Source of the DNA: Vitis vinifera
Lineage: Eukaryota; Streptophyta; Magnoliopsida; Vitales; Vitaceae
Assembly: GCF_030704535.1 (NCBI RefSeq)
Contig: NC_081815.1
Coordinates: 4,908,501-4,972,500, forward strand
Direction: 5' to 3'
Length of the DNA stretch: 64,000 bases
Shown: piece after piece, positions 11,525-22,320 of the stretch
How positions within the stretch are numbered: the first letter of the stretch is position 1
Layout of the letters: every line of letters starts with the position of its first letter
Made by a program: the position numbers and the translations under genes
The notes under the pieces: model-generated
The model's database searches: none
The model's input: only the letters and a program-made list of their open reading frames with translations
Told to the model about the DNA's origin: nothing

Positions 11525-12729
11525 CTACCACAGGATACCTGTGGCAATAGACATGAAGATAACAGAGAAGGTGGCAGCAGCTAGAGACGGGGCAGAGCTC
11601 GGAGGAGGTGGCGGGGAAGGAGTACTGGTGGTGCCTGGAGGTGATGCCGGGGATTCGCTAGAAGATGCAGAGACGGAGATGGAAAGCTTTTGTCCCTGGC
11701 TGCAGTGGCTGCCCACCGTGCAGAAGAAATAATTCTCTCCTGTAGAATTGAGCGTGTAGTTTGCAGGGCCAGTATAGAGCGTGGTGAGTGGACTGGAAGA
11801 GTTACAGGCATTAAAAGCTTCCTTGGTGACTTTGGCCACATCATGTGATCCGGTTGTGAAGTTGAAGACTGCGAATGAAACAGTAGGATCATCAAAGATA
11901 AATACGGTTATCCATAGGGATTATTATGAGAACAAAGAAATATGGATTCCATTAAAGCTGCCTTCTAACCATGAATGCATAATTGAAGAGAAATTAATAT
12001 CAATTTGGCAGTGTTTTCAGAAAATACTTTTAGAGAAATATAATTTAAAAAGCACTTTTAGTTTTTCTTAGAGTGCATTTGATAGTGATTTCAAGAAATG
12101 TTTTTAAAAAAGACTAAAAACACTTCATAAAATCACTGTTAAACGCACTCTTAGAATTCGTTTGACAATGATTTTAAGAAACGTTTCTAATATTTTTAAT
12201 ATTTAAAAAATTTTATAATTTAAATATTAGAAATATTATAAACGTTTTCTAGAATCACTATTGAAACTGGATTTCTCTCGGAAGCGCTTATAGAGAAAAT
12301 GCTAAACTTAAAATATATATATATTGACAATATTTTTAATAATGAATTATATAACACAAACAATTTTTGGAATCGGTTGTCCAAAAATCATCTTAAATGA
12401 TTCTTCAGATTTGTAAAAGCGACTTTCAAAACACTAATTTTTGTAAGAAAACGTTTTTAAGCATTATGAAACATTTTTAACCCCTCTCAAAATCACTCCC
12501 AAACCGGAGAGGAGGGGGAAAGTGTTTCCTAGTTTCCTCTATTTAGAAGCTCACCTAGAGTGTCACCAACGCGGAAGGTATAAGCAGAAGCCCAGGTGGA
12601 GTATGCTGTGGTGTTGGGAGGGACGCGCCAGGACAATTCGTTTCCAACTTCATATGTTTCTGCAGCTGTTCTATGAAGCACTGATGCTGCTACTAGAACA
12701 ACCAGCACCATATTCACTCTTCCAGCCAT
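11525..12729 (-). CDS. Stellacyanin-like blue copper protein (phytocyanin), GPI-anchored
   Basis: Two exons, 12729-12555 and 11868-11525, joined at a phase 1 GT/AG intron of 686 bp, give 172 residues. A signal peptide (about 1-23) is followed by one phytocyanin domain (about 24-127), a Ser/Pro-rich stretch (SESPASPPG... and a PPPPP run) and a hydrophobic C-terminus fitting a GPI signal. All four copper ligands expected for the family are present: H67 in GSHDV, C108 in YFFC, H113 in GSHC and Q118. The axial Gln points to a stellacyanin-like site rather than the Met site of plantacyanin or uclacyanin. C80 and C114 would form the conserved disulfide. Electron transfer or redox chemistry at the plasma membrane or wall is inferred from the family. 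The intron carries two small inverted-repeat elements. It is homologous to the double-domain gene at the start of the window. Confidence 0.92.
12071..12150. mobile_element. 80 bp inverted-repeat MITE in phytocyanin intron
   Basis: The arms GAGTGCATTTGATAGTGATT and, inverted, GAGTGCGTTTAACAGTGATT form a nearly complete hairpin. The GAGTGCNTTTGAN-AGTGATTTN terminus is a recurrent dicot MITE end. It lies wholly inside the intron of the gene on the minus strand. Confidence 0.65.
12151..12272. mobile_element. Second inverted-repeat MITE next to the first
   Basis: The left arm includes CGTTTGACAATGATTTTAAG and the right arm, inverted, includes GTTTCAATAGTGATTCTAGA. A central AT palindrome (AATATTT...AAATATT) completes a long hairpin. 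It directly abuts the 80 bp element, suggesting nested or serial insertion. Confidence 0.55.
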
Positions 12730-12783
12730 CTTTTATCTTAGTTTGTGGTGGATGTTGAGTTCTGTTCCATACTTCCTTATCCG

Positions 12784-12797
12784 TATATATATATATA
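12784..12797 (-). promoter_or_regulatory. Probable TATA element of the stellacyanin-like gene
   Basis: A TATATATATATATA run about 55 bases upstream of the ATG, with a GA-rich tract just outside it. The position suits a core promoter with a short 5' UTR, but a simple AT repeat is weaker evidence than a unique TATAAA. Confidence 0.5.
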
Positions 12798-14081
12798 GAG
12801 AGAGAGGAGGTACCCACTCCTCATGAAAGTCAAATCTTAAGGTCTTCTGATCCATGGAGGAAACCGCGTGGAAAATCATGGCCTGCTGGGTGGTAGTTGC
12901 TTTCCATGGTGGCAGTACAGTGACATCAGAAGCAGCATATCAAGTCGATGAAACTGCTCCTCCATGGCCCCACCCCAGCCTGCAGATAAGCTCATTCAGA
13001 CTATTCCGCGTAAGAACAAGTCAAGTCAAATTTTGGCCCCCTAATTCTTATTTAACGTAACTTTAGGTTAAAAGATATAGAGGATTCCGTGAGAAACAAC
13101 TGAGAGTATATTCTGTGAGTGACAAAGGTGTTTACAAATGATTTATGGCAAAATTTTCTTAGGGAGACAACAACCCAAAAACAATGGCACAGAATTAGAT
13201 GCAATCTGTCTTCTTTTTCCCCTTTTTGGTAGAGAAGAAAAAGATGGGGATCTTGGTAATTTGTAGGGTGCCATTTACTATAGGCAGATGGATGAAGACA
13301 CTAAACAGAATGACATGCCTAGAGCCACAACAAAACGTAGAGACACTCTCTTGTTTCTCCATGGGAATGGAACAGCTAGCACCAACACAACCAAACCTGC
13401 CACGAACCTTGACTCCTTCTGGAATCCGTTAGTCCATCAATTGCTTACCTTTGAGACATTTACTTATTTTCCTTTCCCCTTGGAAGGTTGATTTCCAAAG
13501 ACAACTCTGTTTTTTTGGGTCCAAATGTTCCATAAAGTTGCAGGCAAGAGAACAATTATATCAAAATCAGGAATCAATACACCTTTTTTTCTATTAGTTA
13601 TACTGAAGATGATGCCTATCAGAATGCATTATTTCCCTTCAGTTATCCAAGAATAAAGCGATACTTTTAAATTCTGATACCCAATAGGGGTGACAAGATC
13701 TTTTCAATACAAACTTCGATGCAGAACACCTAGCTATTCTGGTGAAAAACATATGCAACAAACAATATTGTATGAGAATCTCTCCCCTAAAACATCCCCA
13801 TTTTACTATATTTGATGCATGATTTCTTGACTAATTCAAGGCACAGCATGGTATTGATATCATCACCACCATCGTCCAAGGGACTTGGTCTCCACCATTA
13901 TCCAGAATAAATTTAAAAGACATTTTTTTAAAAGAGACGGCAGATTATCTCAAGAAAGTCTACCAAGATTTTGGCTTTGTCCTGCTTCTGTTTATCTATT
14001 AGTCAGACATAACAAGCCCAAGCAATAAAAAATTCCCTCTTTTGACAGGGTCATCGAAATGCCAATCTTGCAGAAAGCTAC
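12798..14081. other. Upstream and intergenic DNA without a supported gene
   Basis: Short ORFs here (for example around 12854-13060 and 13199-13491) have no recognisable domain, splice partner or conserved composition. Confidence 0.5.
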
Positions 14082-14358
14082 GGTGGTGTTTGTTTTTTTG
14101 GCTTTTTACTGAAAGCAATTTAGTTTTAGAATTTAGATCGTTTGTTTTTCTACTTTTTCATGACTTATTATAAACTTTTTACTAAATAGAAAAAGCCAAA
14201 ATATGTAGCTTTTTCTAAATAGAAAAAATAACATATTGATTTTTTTTACTTTTTAATACTTAATAGAAATAAAATACTACAAAAACAAACAACCTAATAT
14301 TTAACACTATTAAGCATTAAGGTTCTATTTAGAATTAAGTAAAAAAACAAACACCACC
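14082..14358. mobile_element. MITE with GGTGGTGTTTGTTTTTTTG terminal inverted repeats
   Basis: The left end is GGTGGTGTTTGTTTTTTTGG and the right end is the inverted TAAAAAAACAAACACCACC, about 277 bp apart. Inner sub-repeats (AAATAGAAAAAG and its inverse) are also present. If the last C belongs to the flank, the element is bordered by CTAC on both sides; an 8 bp duplication typical of hAT is not evident. It is non-coding. Confidence 0.75.
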
Positions 14359-15900
14359 TACCTCTTTTTAGTTTTTCTTCATAGAACTACCATGTTGAAT
14401 GTAATGTGTTATTGGAAACCCAATAGAGTTTTTATTGTTATGGAAATGGCCAGAGGCATCAATTCAAGAATACAATGATTTATAATTTGGCAGCATACCA
14501 CACCTTAAATACAACTAAAATGAAATTTACAGCTTAAAATTGTTTCCTAAGTTCTGTTTATAGAACCCAATTCATTTTTGAGTAGCATCCAACAATTTCA
14601 CTGTTTGAGTCACCACAGCTTGGTTTGTTGTCCAACAAGAGTTCCTGGAAAAAGTTCAAACTCACAGATTTCACCTCGATATATCTCCTTCAATAAGGCT
14701 TAAATCCTTTTGTTTCTCTTTCACATTCATGTGCCCTATTGTGCAGGTTCTAGGAAGCAACCATGGTCGCTGTTGATGGTTTGTGAATCGTTAGTTTAAA
14801 TTTGTTATCAGTTCAGTTTGATCTTTTTCACATATCAACAATTCTCTCTAGAGACTAGAAAGATTCAACCCTCAGCATTTTTAATTGCTACTTGCATGCT
14901 TGTCTTCCATAATCTCCATTTGACTTGAATCTAAAACGTTTGAGGGACATGAGGATTCATTTCATATCTTAAAGTCTGACAAAAAAGACAATGATGGAAA
15001 TTAAGATGTCATTGTCTGAATGTATTTTCTACAAAACAAACATTTAGAAACTAAAATTTCACATGATCATATAATTGAGTAAAACCTATAGACCTGAAAC
15101 GATTGAGAGCTCTTCCAGGCTAAGGTTTAACTAGCCTGCACCAGTTATAGAACTACTAATTGGAAAAACTGCTCTTCAAATAGTGAAAGAGAATCATTAA
15201 ATTGAGCACTCTCCAAGAGTGACATCAATATGTCCATCTTGAATAATTCTCTGCTTATAAAGCTTTGATTTTCTTCATTTGAAATAAAGATATAAAATAA
15301 GAAACCTTAAAACAAGGGGTTATTATCTCCCTTGTTTACATTTTCTTCTGATGATAACTCTGTCCAGTTGATTTAATGAGTGACTAAGTCGTCTACAAAA
15401 CATGCCACAAGGTTCTCACCAGTGACTCACAAATCAAGTAAAAGGAGAAAGGATTTTGCTCCCATCCCTAAGGGTTCTCTTTGGTTTCTAAGAAATTAAA
15501 CCCTTTGTTAAGACATTAGTGATACATAATTAAAAGAGCAAATGACATATCATTTATCAATGAATTCTAACTAACCCAAGATATAAAAACACACTACGAT
15601 GATTTGAATATTTCTTGCAGAAAACCACCTCAACAAGCATTTAATGTAATAAATTCAGGAAAAGTCGTCGTTTATGTAATTTAGTCAATAGAATATATGC
15701 ATTTAATTTTAGAAAAAGAATAGTTAGTACCTAATCCCACCTCAGTATGATACAGAATATTGATATAGGTTAGCAAGTTCAAATGGTAATTTGGATTTGG
15801 ATGTCATCACAGCTCTTTGGACATCACAAGGGATGTCCACGAGCAATTAAGACAGAGAACAGAGACCTTTGGTTTCTACAAGGTTAAGAGGGAGAATTAT

Positions 15901-16163
15901 ATTTGGTGGCATCTTACATGGAACATGGTTTATCTAAGTTCACCTTCTAGATCATCACCAATCCTTGAACAGTTGACTCTACTGTATCAAATACTAAATG
16001 ACAAGGGGAATGTTCAAACGGTCCCTACAACGTCAATAGTGAGAAAATACATTTGGAGTCATCTTTCATAGAACATGGTTTATCTTTGTTCACCTTTTAG
16101 ACCATCACCTATCCTTCCATCTGTTGACTCTACTGTATCAAATACTAAATGACAGAGCTCACT
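15901..16163. repeat. 150 bp tandem duplication (second copy partial)
   Basis: ATTTGGTGGCATCTTACATG at 15901 and ATTTGGAGTCATCTTTCATA at 16051 begin two copies that continue through GTTGACTCTACTGTATCAAA and AATACTAAATGACA. The copies differ by several substitutions. No coding role is supported. Confidence 0.85.
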
Positions 16164-16593
16164 TCACTTTCTCAACTGTATTTTGCCTAAGGTACTTGTC
16201 ACTGCCAAATAACAGAGGAATGTTCTTAGGCCTGAGACAGTGTGAGACTCTAAATCTGTTACCAGGTATGCCAGTTTTTTCTTTACCCCTCCCTTGAATT
16301 CTTTGTCTATATCGTAAGCACCAACTTGGCTATGTGTTTTCCCATCAATCACTGACCTGTTAATTAGAGAACCTTGGTTTTATCCTAAGCACAGAATGTA
16401 TCCAAATGCCAAATGCAATTAGCATTTCAAGGGAAAAAAAATCAGAATCACAGAAGAATGACAGCTTATATGCATTTTAACAGTAAAGTTCCTCCAACCT
16501 CAAACCTATCTAATTATCACTTCCAAAAAAATGGCAGAGAAACGTTCCAAAATGAAAATGAGTTTCCAACATCTAAGAATCAAAATGCATTGT

Positions 16594-17010
16594 AACCATA
16601 GTTGTTAATATGGTAAATAAAAGTTTTTATTCATCAATCACCATTATTTTCAATGTCAAAATTCAAACCATTCAAATAGAAATTCTCTAATATTTATTAT
16701 AAGAATAAATTTCCTTAACTTCTAACATGACCTTTAACAATAAGAAAATAGATTTTTATTACCAATTTCTAACCTTATTGTACATTTTAAACAATTAATA
16801 TAATAATTCTTTTAAGAAAAAAAATTTTGAATTTGATTTTTCTTAAAAATAGTTAAAGCAGTATGTATTATTGTATCATTATATCTTGTATCGTATCATA
16901 TATTGTATATGTAACGTAAGATACACTTAAGATATGATAGGGGTTACGACATGTATAGATTTTTATAAAAAAATATATCGTATCTTTGTATCATAAATTT
17001 TTAATAACCA
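16594..17010. mobile_element. Possible MITE with imperfect terminal inverted repeats
   Basis: The left end reads AACCATAGTTGTTAATATGG and the right end, inverted, reads ACAATCATGGTTATTAAAAA. The interior is AT-rich with repeated ATATCNTNTATC motifs. Boundaries and target duplication are not certain. Confidence 0.4.
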
Positions 17011-19992
17011 TGATTGTAGCAACTAGTGAAGTTCTGAAACCAACTTTAAGAATGATCTCTAGTCAAAAGAATGATTCAGAATGGCTTAGTTCTGATGTCA
17101 TTTAAGCAAATTAATAAATGTAAACAAGTGAACAAAAGAATCAATTTACATTAGTTTTAAGATTTGATTTGAGCAGTTATATTGCTTTAAGTCATTTATC
17201 CAGATAAAGGTTTGATGGAAGTAATTCATTTTGCAATTAGCTATTCAACACCCCATGGGGCCTTAACCCAGGCCCTATCCCACACAACTGGATGCTAGGA
17301 AATGTTGCCTTCATCATGCAATATGCTTTGGGATATATCATGCAGGATGATACTAACTTCAAATCCCTTTACCAAATTGCTTCTCCAACAATGCTGTCTG
17401 TTGTAAGAGAATCCAAACAAATATTTTAATTTAGAATAAAAAGTAAGCACAGGTAATCCACCTATAAAAGCCTTGAAAGCATAAATACCCCAGACTGAAA
17501 TAATAAGTGGAGAAATTTAAATAGGAAAAGAAAAATAATGCTTTTGTGTGTGTGTGTTTATGTTGCTCAAATAGATTTAAAAAATCAGCAATTTCAAGCA
17601 AGTACTCTAAAAGCCAACAAAAATCAATGATATATTGGGGGTGTTACATTGCCAAGTGACTTGAAATAGTACCAAATCTAGGAACTATGAGTGCCTCTGT
17701 ATGCTGGTTTGGAATTGAAAGCAGGCACAGGTGTGATCTAAACTGGACCAACTTCTTTAAGAGGGAAGGAACAATATCATTGAATATGACAGAGAGGGTG
17801 CCCCAAAGCCTTTGCTTTGTCACAATCTTAAAAACAGAAGCAACACTGCAGCACAGGCTGTGAATACCAAGGAGTAAGAAGCAGACCAATCTTGAGCTCG
17901 AATTTTCTGTAATATTGCACAATAGGAAAGGTAAAGAACCAAGCATTGAAGATATAACATTTCAAATAGTGTCCTAATCAGGTAATAAATGAATAAACAA
18001 ATAAATAATTACATGATTATATAAATACACGTTTTCTTTCAACTTTAGGTTTTGAATTTCTTTAAACATCCAAATCATTTTGAAGACAGCTCAACTTTGG
18101 CATAGATCACCGGGGAGCTACTTCCCTAGAATAAAAGTTCCATTCTGTCATGCTTGAAACCATAGCAGCATCTCATCATTCACTTTAGAAAAATACAATT
18201 TTGTGGTATATGTATCTAAATTAGATCAATCCTTCCCCAATCATGCCACAAATTATAATCTGTTCAAATTACACTTCTAGAAGAGGGAGGATTACCCTTG
18301 TTACTCTCAAATAAAGACATAAAAATGTTTTCATGAACCTTTTATGGAGATGAAAAGAAAAAAAAAACAAAGATCAGATTCCTAAATAGATAGATATAAC
18401 CAAATCAGTGTTTTGTATGCCACTAAATTGGCACAGACCGTATCTCTATTTTGAAAATATCAAGGACAGGTTTTTTCTTTTTTAAAAGGCAACTGTTTAT
18501 TGAAGATGTTAGTGATAATCAGAGTTGCCCATTGTAGGTACAATTCATGTCCACACCAGTGGCTTAGCATATCTAGATGCCTGTCCATCAAGCTTAGGTA
18601 ACTAGGATTGTGGCTTAACCTATAAACTCTGCTTATTTAGAAAAATAGGGAAAGAAACTAAATAATGTATATTCCTAACTATTTCAATCTTAGGAGATTT
18701 GTGCCCCTCCATAGTCAATTTAAGGCTCCATTAAGAGCTTTGCCTATGGAAATGCAGTTTGAGATCTAGCAGTGGGCAATTTAAAAGCAAATTGAAAAGG
18801 TAGACAAGATTGATTTGTTGAAGGGGGTCCAACTTTCTTCAGGTGTTCTTTTTAATTTTTTTTATTTTTTATATCACAATTCCCTTGTTTAAGTGCATAT
18901 ACTAGGAAATCCATGTAGGTATTCTTTGGATGGGTTGAAATTGGGGATTCATCTGCTTGTAGTGAGGGAATCCGGTGATGAATGATAGGATTTCAAATTC
19001 ATAGTTTTGAAGGTGCATACAAAAATGCTGGAGTTGAAAGTATGGTGTAGTTATTAATGGGTAGTAGTTAGTGGTTTAATAAGATAAAAACCCTTTGTTT
19101 ATGCTGTGTTTGAGAGCCAAATGGGAAGGGGTTGTGAACAAGGGTCCAGATGCATTAAAGAAGATATGTGAACATGATCAACTTCCTTAGCGTATGATGA
19201 AGAAAATTGCTAGAACCCTAACCTTATCGGAGCATTGAGTGATTCATTGGCAGCATTCTTTTCGGGAAGATACATTTAGGTAAAGTCCTTAATTGGCAGA
19301 TAATAAATGATGTGGAACTTCCAAAACAAAAATAAAAAAGAAACAGAGTTTAATAGTCTATCTTTAAGTTCACTAGCAGGATTGCATGCCTTTCTATTTG
19401 AGATAGAATTTTGACAATTGAGCATCAGATTAATAGAATTTAGATGATCTGATAAACTTTAGTATACTTATATGAGATGCAGAATCATGGACAATCTCAT
19501 CCATTGATGCTGAGAATGCAGAATCATGGACAACCTCAGCCATTATTGCATCATTTGCAGGCAACTATATTTCCTATCCTCGTTGGGGTACATTAGATGG
19601 CATTGTATTTGGTCACAAACCTTTTTGTGGGGGGTAAGTTGATGTGAAAATCTCCCAAAAAAATAAATAAGTGTCCCCTAAAATCACACCCCTTCACCCT
19701 TTTGGTAAGGGCTTCAGAAAGAGTACAAGATTTTGAACTCTCTTACCTTGTATTCCATTAAGACATGAGTCTTATATATCTCTAACCAAGGTAGTTTGGA
19801 GGGTTATTTCTTAATTTTATCAATGCTTTATGTTTGGCCAAAACTTTTGAATTCTTTTTGCCTTTATATTTCTGATAGCCTTTTCCCAATGAAATTTGTT
19901 CATCTAACCAGTAAAATAAAAGAATGAACAAGCCACCAGGCCATGGCATTACAATAGAAGATAAAGACAAAGAAGCATACAGGACATTTTCT
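17011..19992. other. Intergenic DNA downstream of the glucanase, no supported gene
   Basis: A minus-strand ORF of 100 codons at 17644-17946 shows no domain I recognise and no obvious splice partner. It could be part of a long 3' UTR or non-coding RNA, but the sequence alone does not show it. A short duplication (GCAGAATCATGGACAA at about 19480 and 19520) is also present. Confidence 0.45.
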
Positions 19993-20038
19993 TCACTCCT
20001 GTAAAATTTTACAATCTCATGCGAGAAGAATTCACAAT

Positions 20039-20082
20039 GGCCAAACCAACCCCCGAGATTGGCCAAACCAACCCCCAAGATC
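20039..20082. repeat. 22 bp tandem duplication
   Basis: Two adjacent units of GGCCAAACCAACCCCCNAGAT form differ at two positions. They sit just beyond the 3' end of the glucanase coding sequence, in its last intron or 3' UTR. Confidence 0.9.
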
Positions 20083-20122
20083 TTAGCCATCAAAATTTGA
20101 TATTTCAAGGAGGTAAGAAACC

Positions 20123-22320
20123 TCATACCTTCAAGGACAAAATAGATGAAGTTGCAGAAGATTTCAGTCCTTTAAACCCAATGTCATATGAAATGCTCCC
20201 ATCAGCTTTAAACAGTCCAAAGTTCCTCTCAGAAGTTGGACCAGGCTTCAAATTCTCATTGAAAACTGCAAAAATATATGCCTTCACCACATTTTTTGGC
20301 CTGAGTGGGGTTCCCTTCTTCTTGGCAAGTCTTTTACGCAGGTTATAATTGTAAGTCCTTGCATTTGTTGAGGTGGCAGCAGCTTCATTTTCATCCCCAC
20401 GAGAAGCCCAGCCCGTTTCTGTAATTATAACTTCCATCTTTTTAAATCCAGAATTTTCCAAAGCAGCATAGGCAGCATCAATCTGAGCATCAAGCATGTT
20501 ATCATAATGAAGTTTAGCCTTTGTATCATAAATACCCTGCGTTGACTGGAAAAGGGCATAATTTATATCAATGTTCGCTGGATCTCCCATATAGTCAAGA
20601 AAGGGGTAAGCATTCAAACAGAAAGGAGAATGAATCTCTGAGAAGAACTCCAGGAGTGGCTTCATGTATTGGACAATATTCTGATTGAAAATACATGAGG
20701 AGGGAGGATATGAATTTGACAAAACAGCCTGTGAATGTGCAGTTGAAACCTGAATTAGATCAGTTAAGTGAAACTTTTCTAGGGCTTTATGAACATTTTT
20801 TACTGCACCCAAAAGAACTCCCCATAGTTCTTGATCACCCCCTAGAACTTCATTTCCCACAGCAATTCCCCGAATATGTGTATCAGGAAGGAATGACTGT
20901 ACATTTTCTTTAACCCAACTCAGGGCATGGTCCTCAGAAGCATTCATATCTTTCAGGTTTCCATTCGGAACTCCAACCACTATTTCAAGGCCAGTTCCAC
21001 TAAAAGCCTCGAGGACACTGTGATCAGCATCGTAAATTCGAACATTCTTTATCTTTAATGCTCTGAGAAGTGTGACAACTTCATCAGGTGAAGGGATGTT
21101 ATCTGCAATTCTCCCATAATTTATTCCATAGGTTCCAGTGAATGCTTGCACTGTCAAGGATCCTGGTAAAAGGGAAAAATATCAATTAACCATTCTTTCA
21201 TTTGTATAGAGGTAGATAACAACAAACAACAACAAAAAGAAAAAGAAAAAGAAAAATACATAGATACATAAATTCCATAGTCAATTTGAGATCAGACAGC
21301 ATTAAATTTTTCTGGCTCCCCAATAATGGGATAAGGATTCTGATTTTCTAGGAATTCACAATGATTCTTTCAAAATCCCAGTAAGCCAGAAAAACCAGAA
21401 AATCAATTGGACTTAGACAATTTAACCTAAGGTGAGCATATTAAAGCAATTTTTTGCTAATTTTTATTCTGCAAAGCTTGGTATAAACAGATGAGAGACC
21501 AAATTGCAAGCCACACATCAGAGGATAGTAAAATCTGATACAACTTAGCATACAGATCTAAACACTGCATCAGGAAACCCCAAATTAGTAATTACAAAGA
21601 TAGGTGGAAAAAGGAAAAAAGAGAGTTCAAAGGAAAGAATGTTAAAGAACAAATCCTCCGCATAATCAAATCGAATTACTAAGATTCCAGGGGAAAAAAG
21701 AACGAATCATCAAGCAAGCAAATGAACAATGCATCAAATAAAATTTCTGAAATAGTAAAGTGACTGTAAGAGCATTGGACACACTAGATCAGTCATAATT
21801 TCTTGCACAAAATTTCCTAACACATATCCAAAATCTTCGGAACAATAACTAATACCAATCACCACCTCTTGCAAAAAAATTTCAAAAACAGATATTCAAA
21901 TTCATCTATGATCCAGAGAAGATAATAACCCAAAAAAAGGCCAACCATTTCCCAATAAAATCAATCTGCAGTCCGAGGTGTGAGAACCAACAGCACGGAA
22001 ATGGATCCAGAATCGATATAATCTCCAATTAGCATTGAATTAAACGAAAATCAAGAAAAAACACACATACCCAATTGTAAAACAGTTATGTTTAATCTTA
22101 ATGATACAAAACCGTTAAATTCAAAAAAATTCTGAGATCAATCCAAGTCAATATTAGTCTAAATTCAAAATACCCAGTTCATAATTTCAAGGGTAGAACT
22201 CCAAACACAAAGAAAATCAAAGAACGAATCAACAAAACAAGAGAAACAAGAAGTACCATTCATGGCGAAGACTATAAAGAAAACCCGAAGAAACCGATAA
22301 AAGAAACGCCAGGACTTCAT
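20123..22320 (-). CDS. Glucan endo-1,3-beta-glucosidase, GH17 family
   Basis: Exon 1 (22320-22257) encodes a hydrophobic signal peptide (MKSWRFFYRF...). A 1094 bp GT/AG intron in phase 1 leads to exon 2, which starts at 21162 and carries the whole GH17 domain from FTGTYGINYG (residue 29 on). The family hydrolyses beta-1,3-glucans such as callose. The expected acid/base Glu is E126 in IAVGNEVL and the nucleophile is E270 in IITETGWAS. The pattern resembles plant 'endo-1,3-beta-glucosidase 14' proteins. No X8/CBM43 domain follows. The 3' end is ambiguous: reading through gives Val-stop at 20123, but AAG|GTATGA is a good donor at 20128. It could splice to an acceptor just before 19998, giving Glu-stop instead. 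Either way the protein is 367 residues. Secretion to the wall or plasmodesmata is inferred from the family. Confidence 0.9.

Noticed and set aside
17644..17946. 100-codon minus-strand ORF
   Set aside because: No recognised domain, no initiation or splice context, and no repeat of its pattern elsewhere. It may be part of an untranslated transcript.
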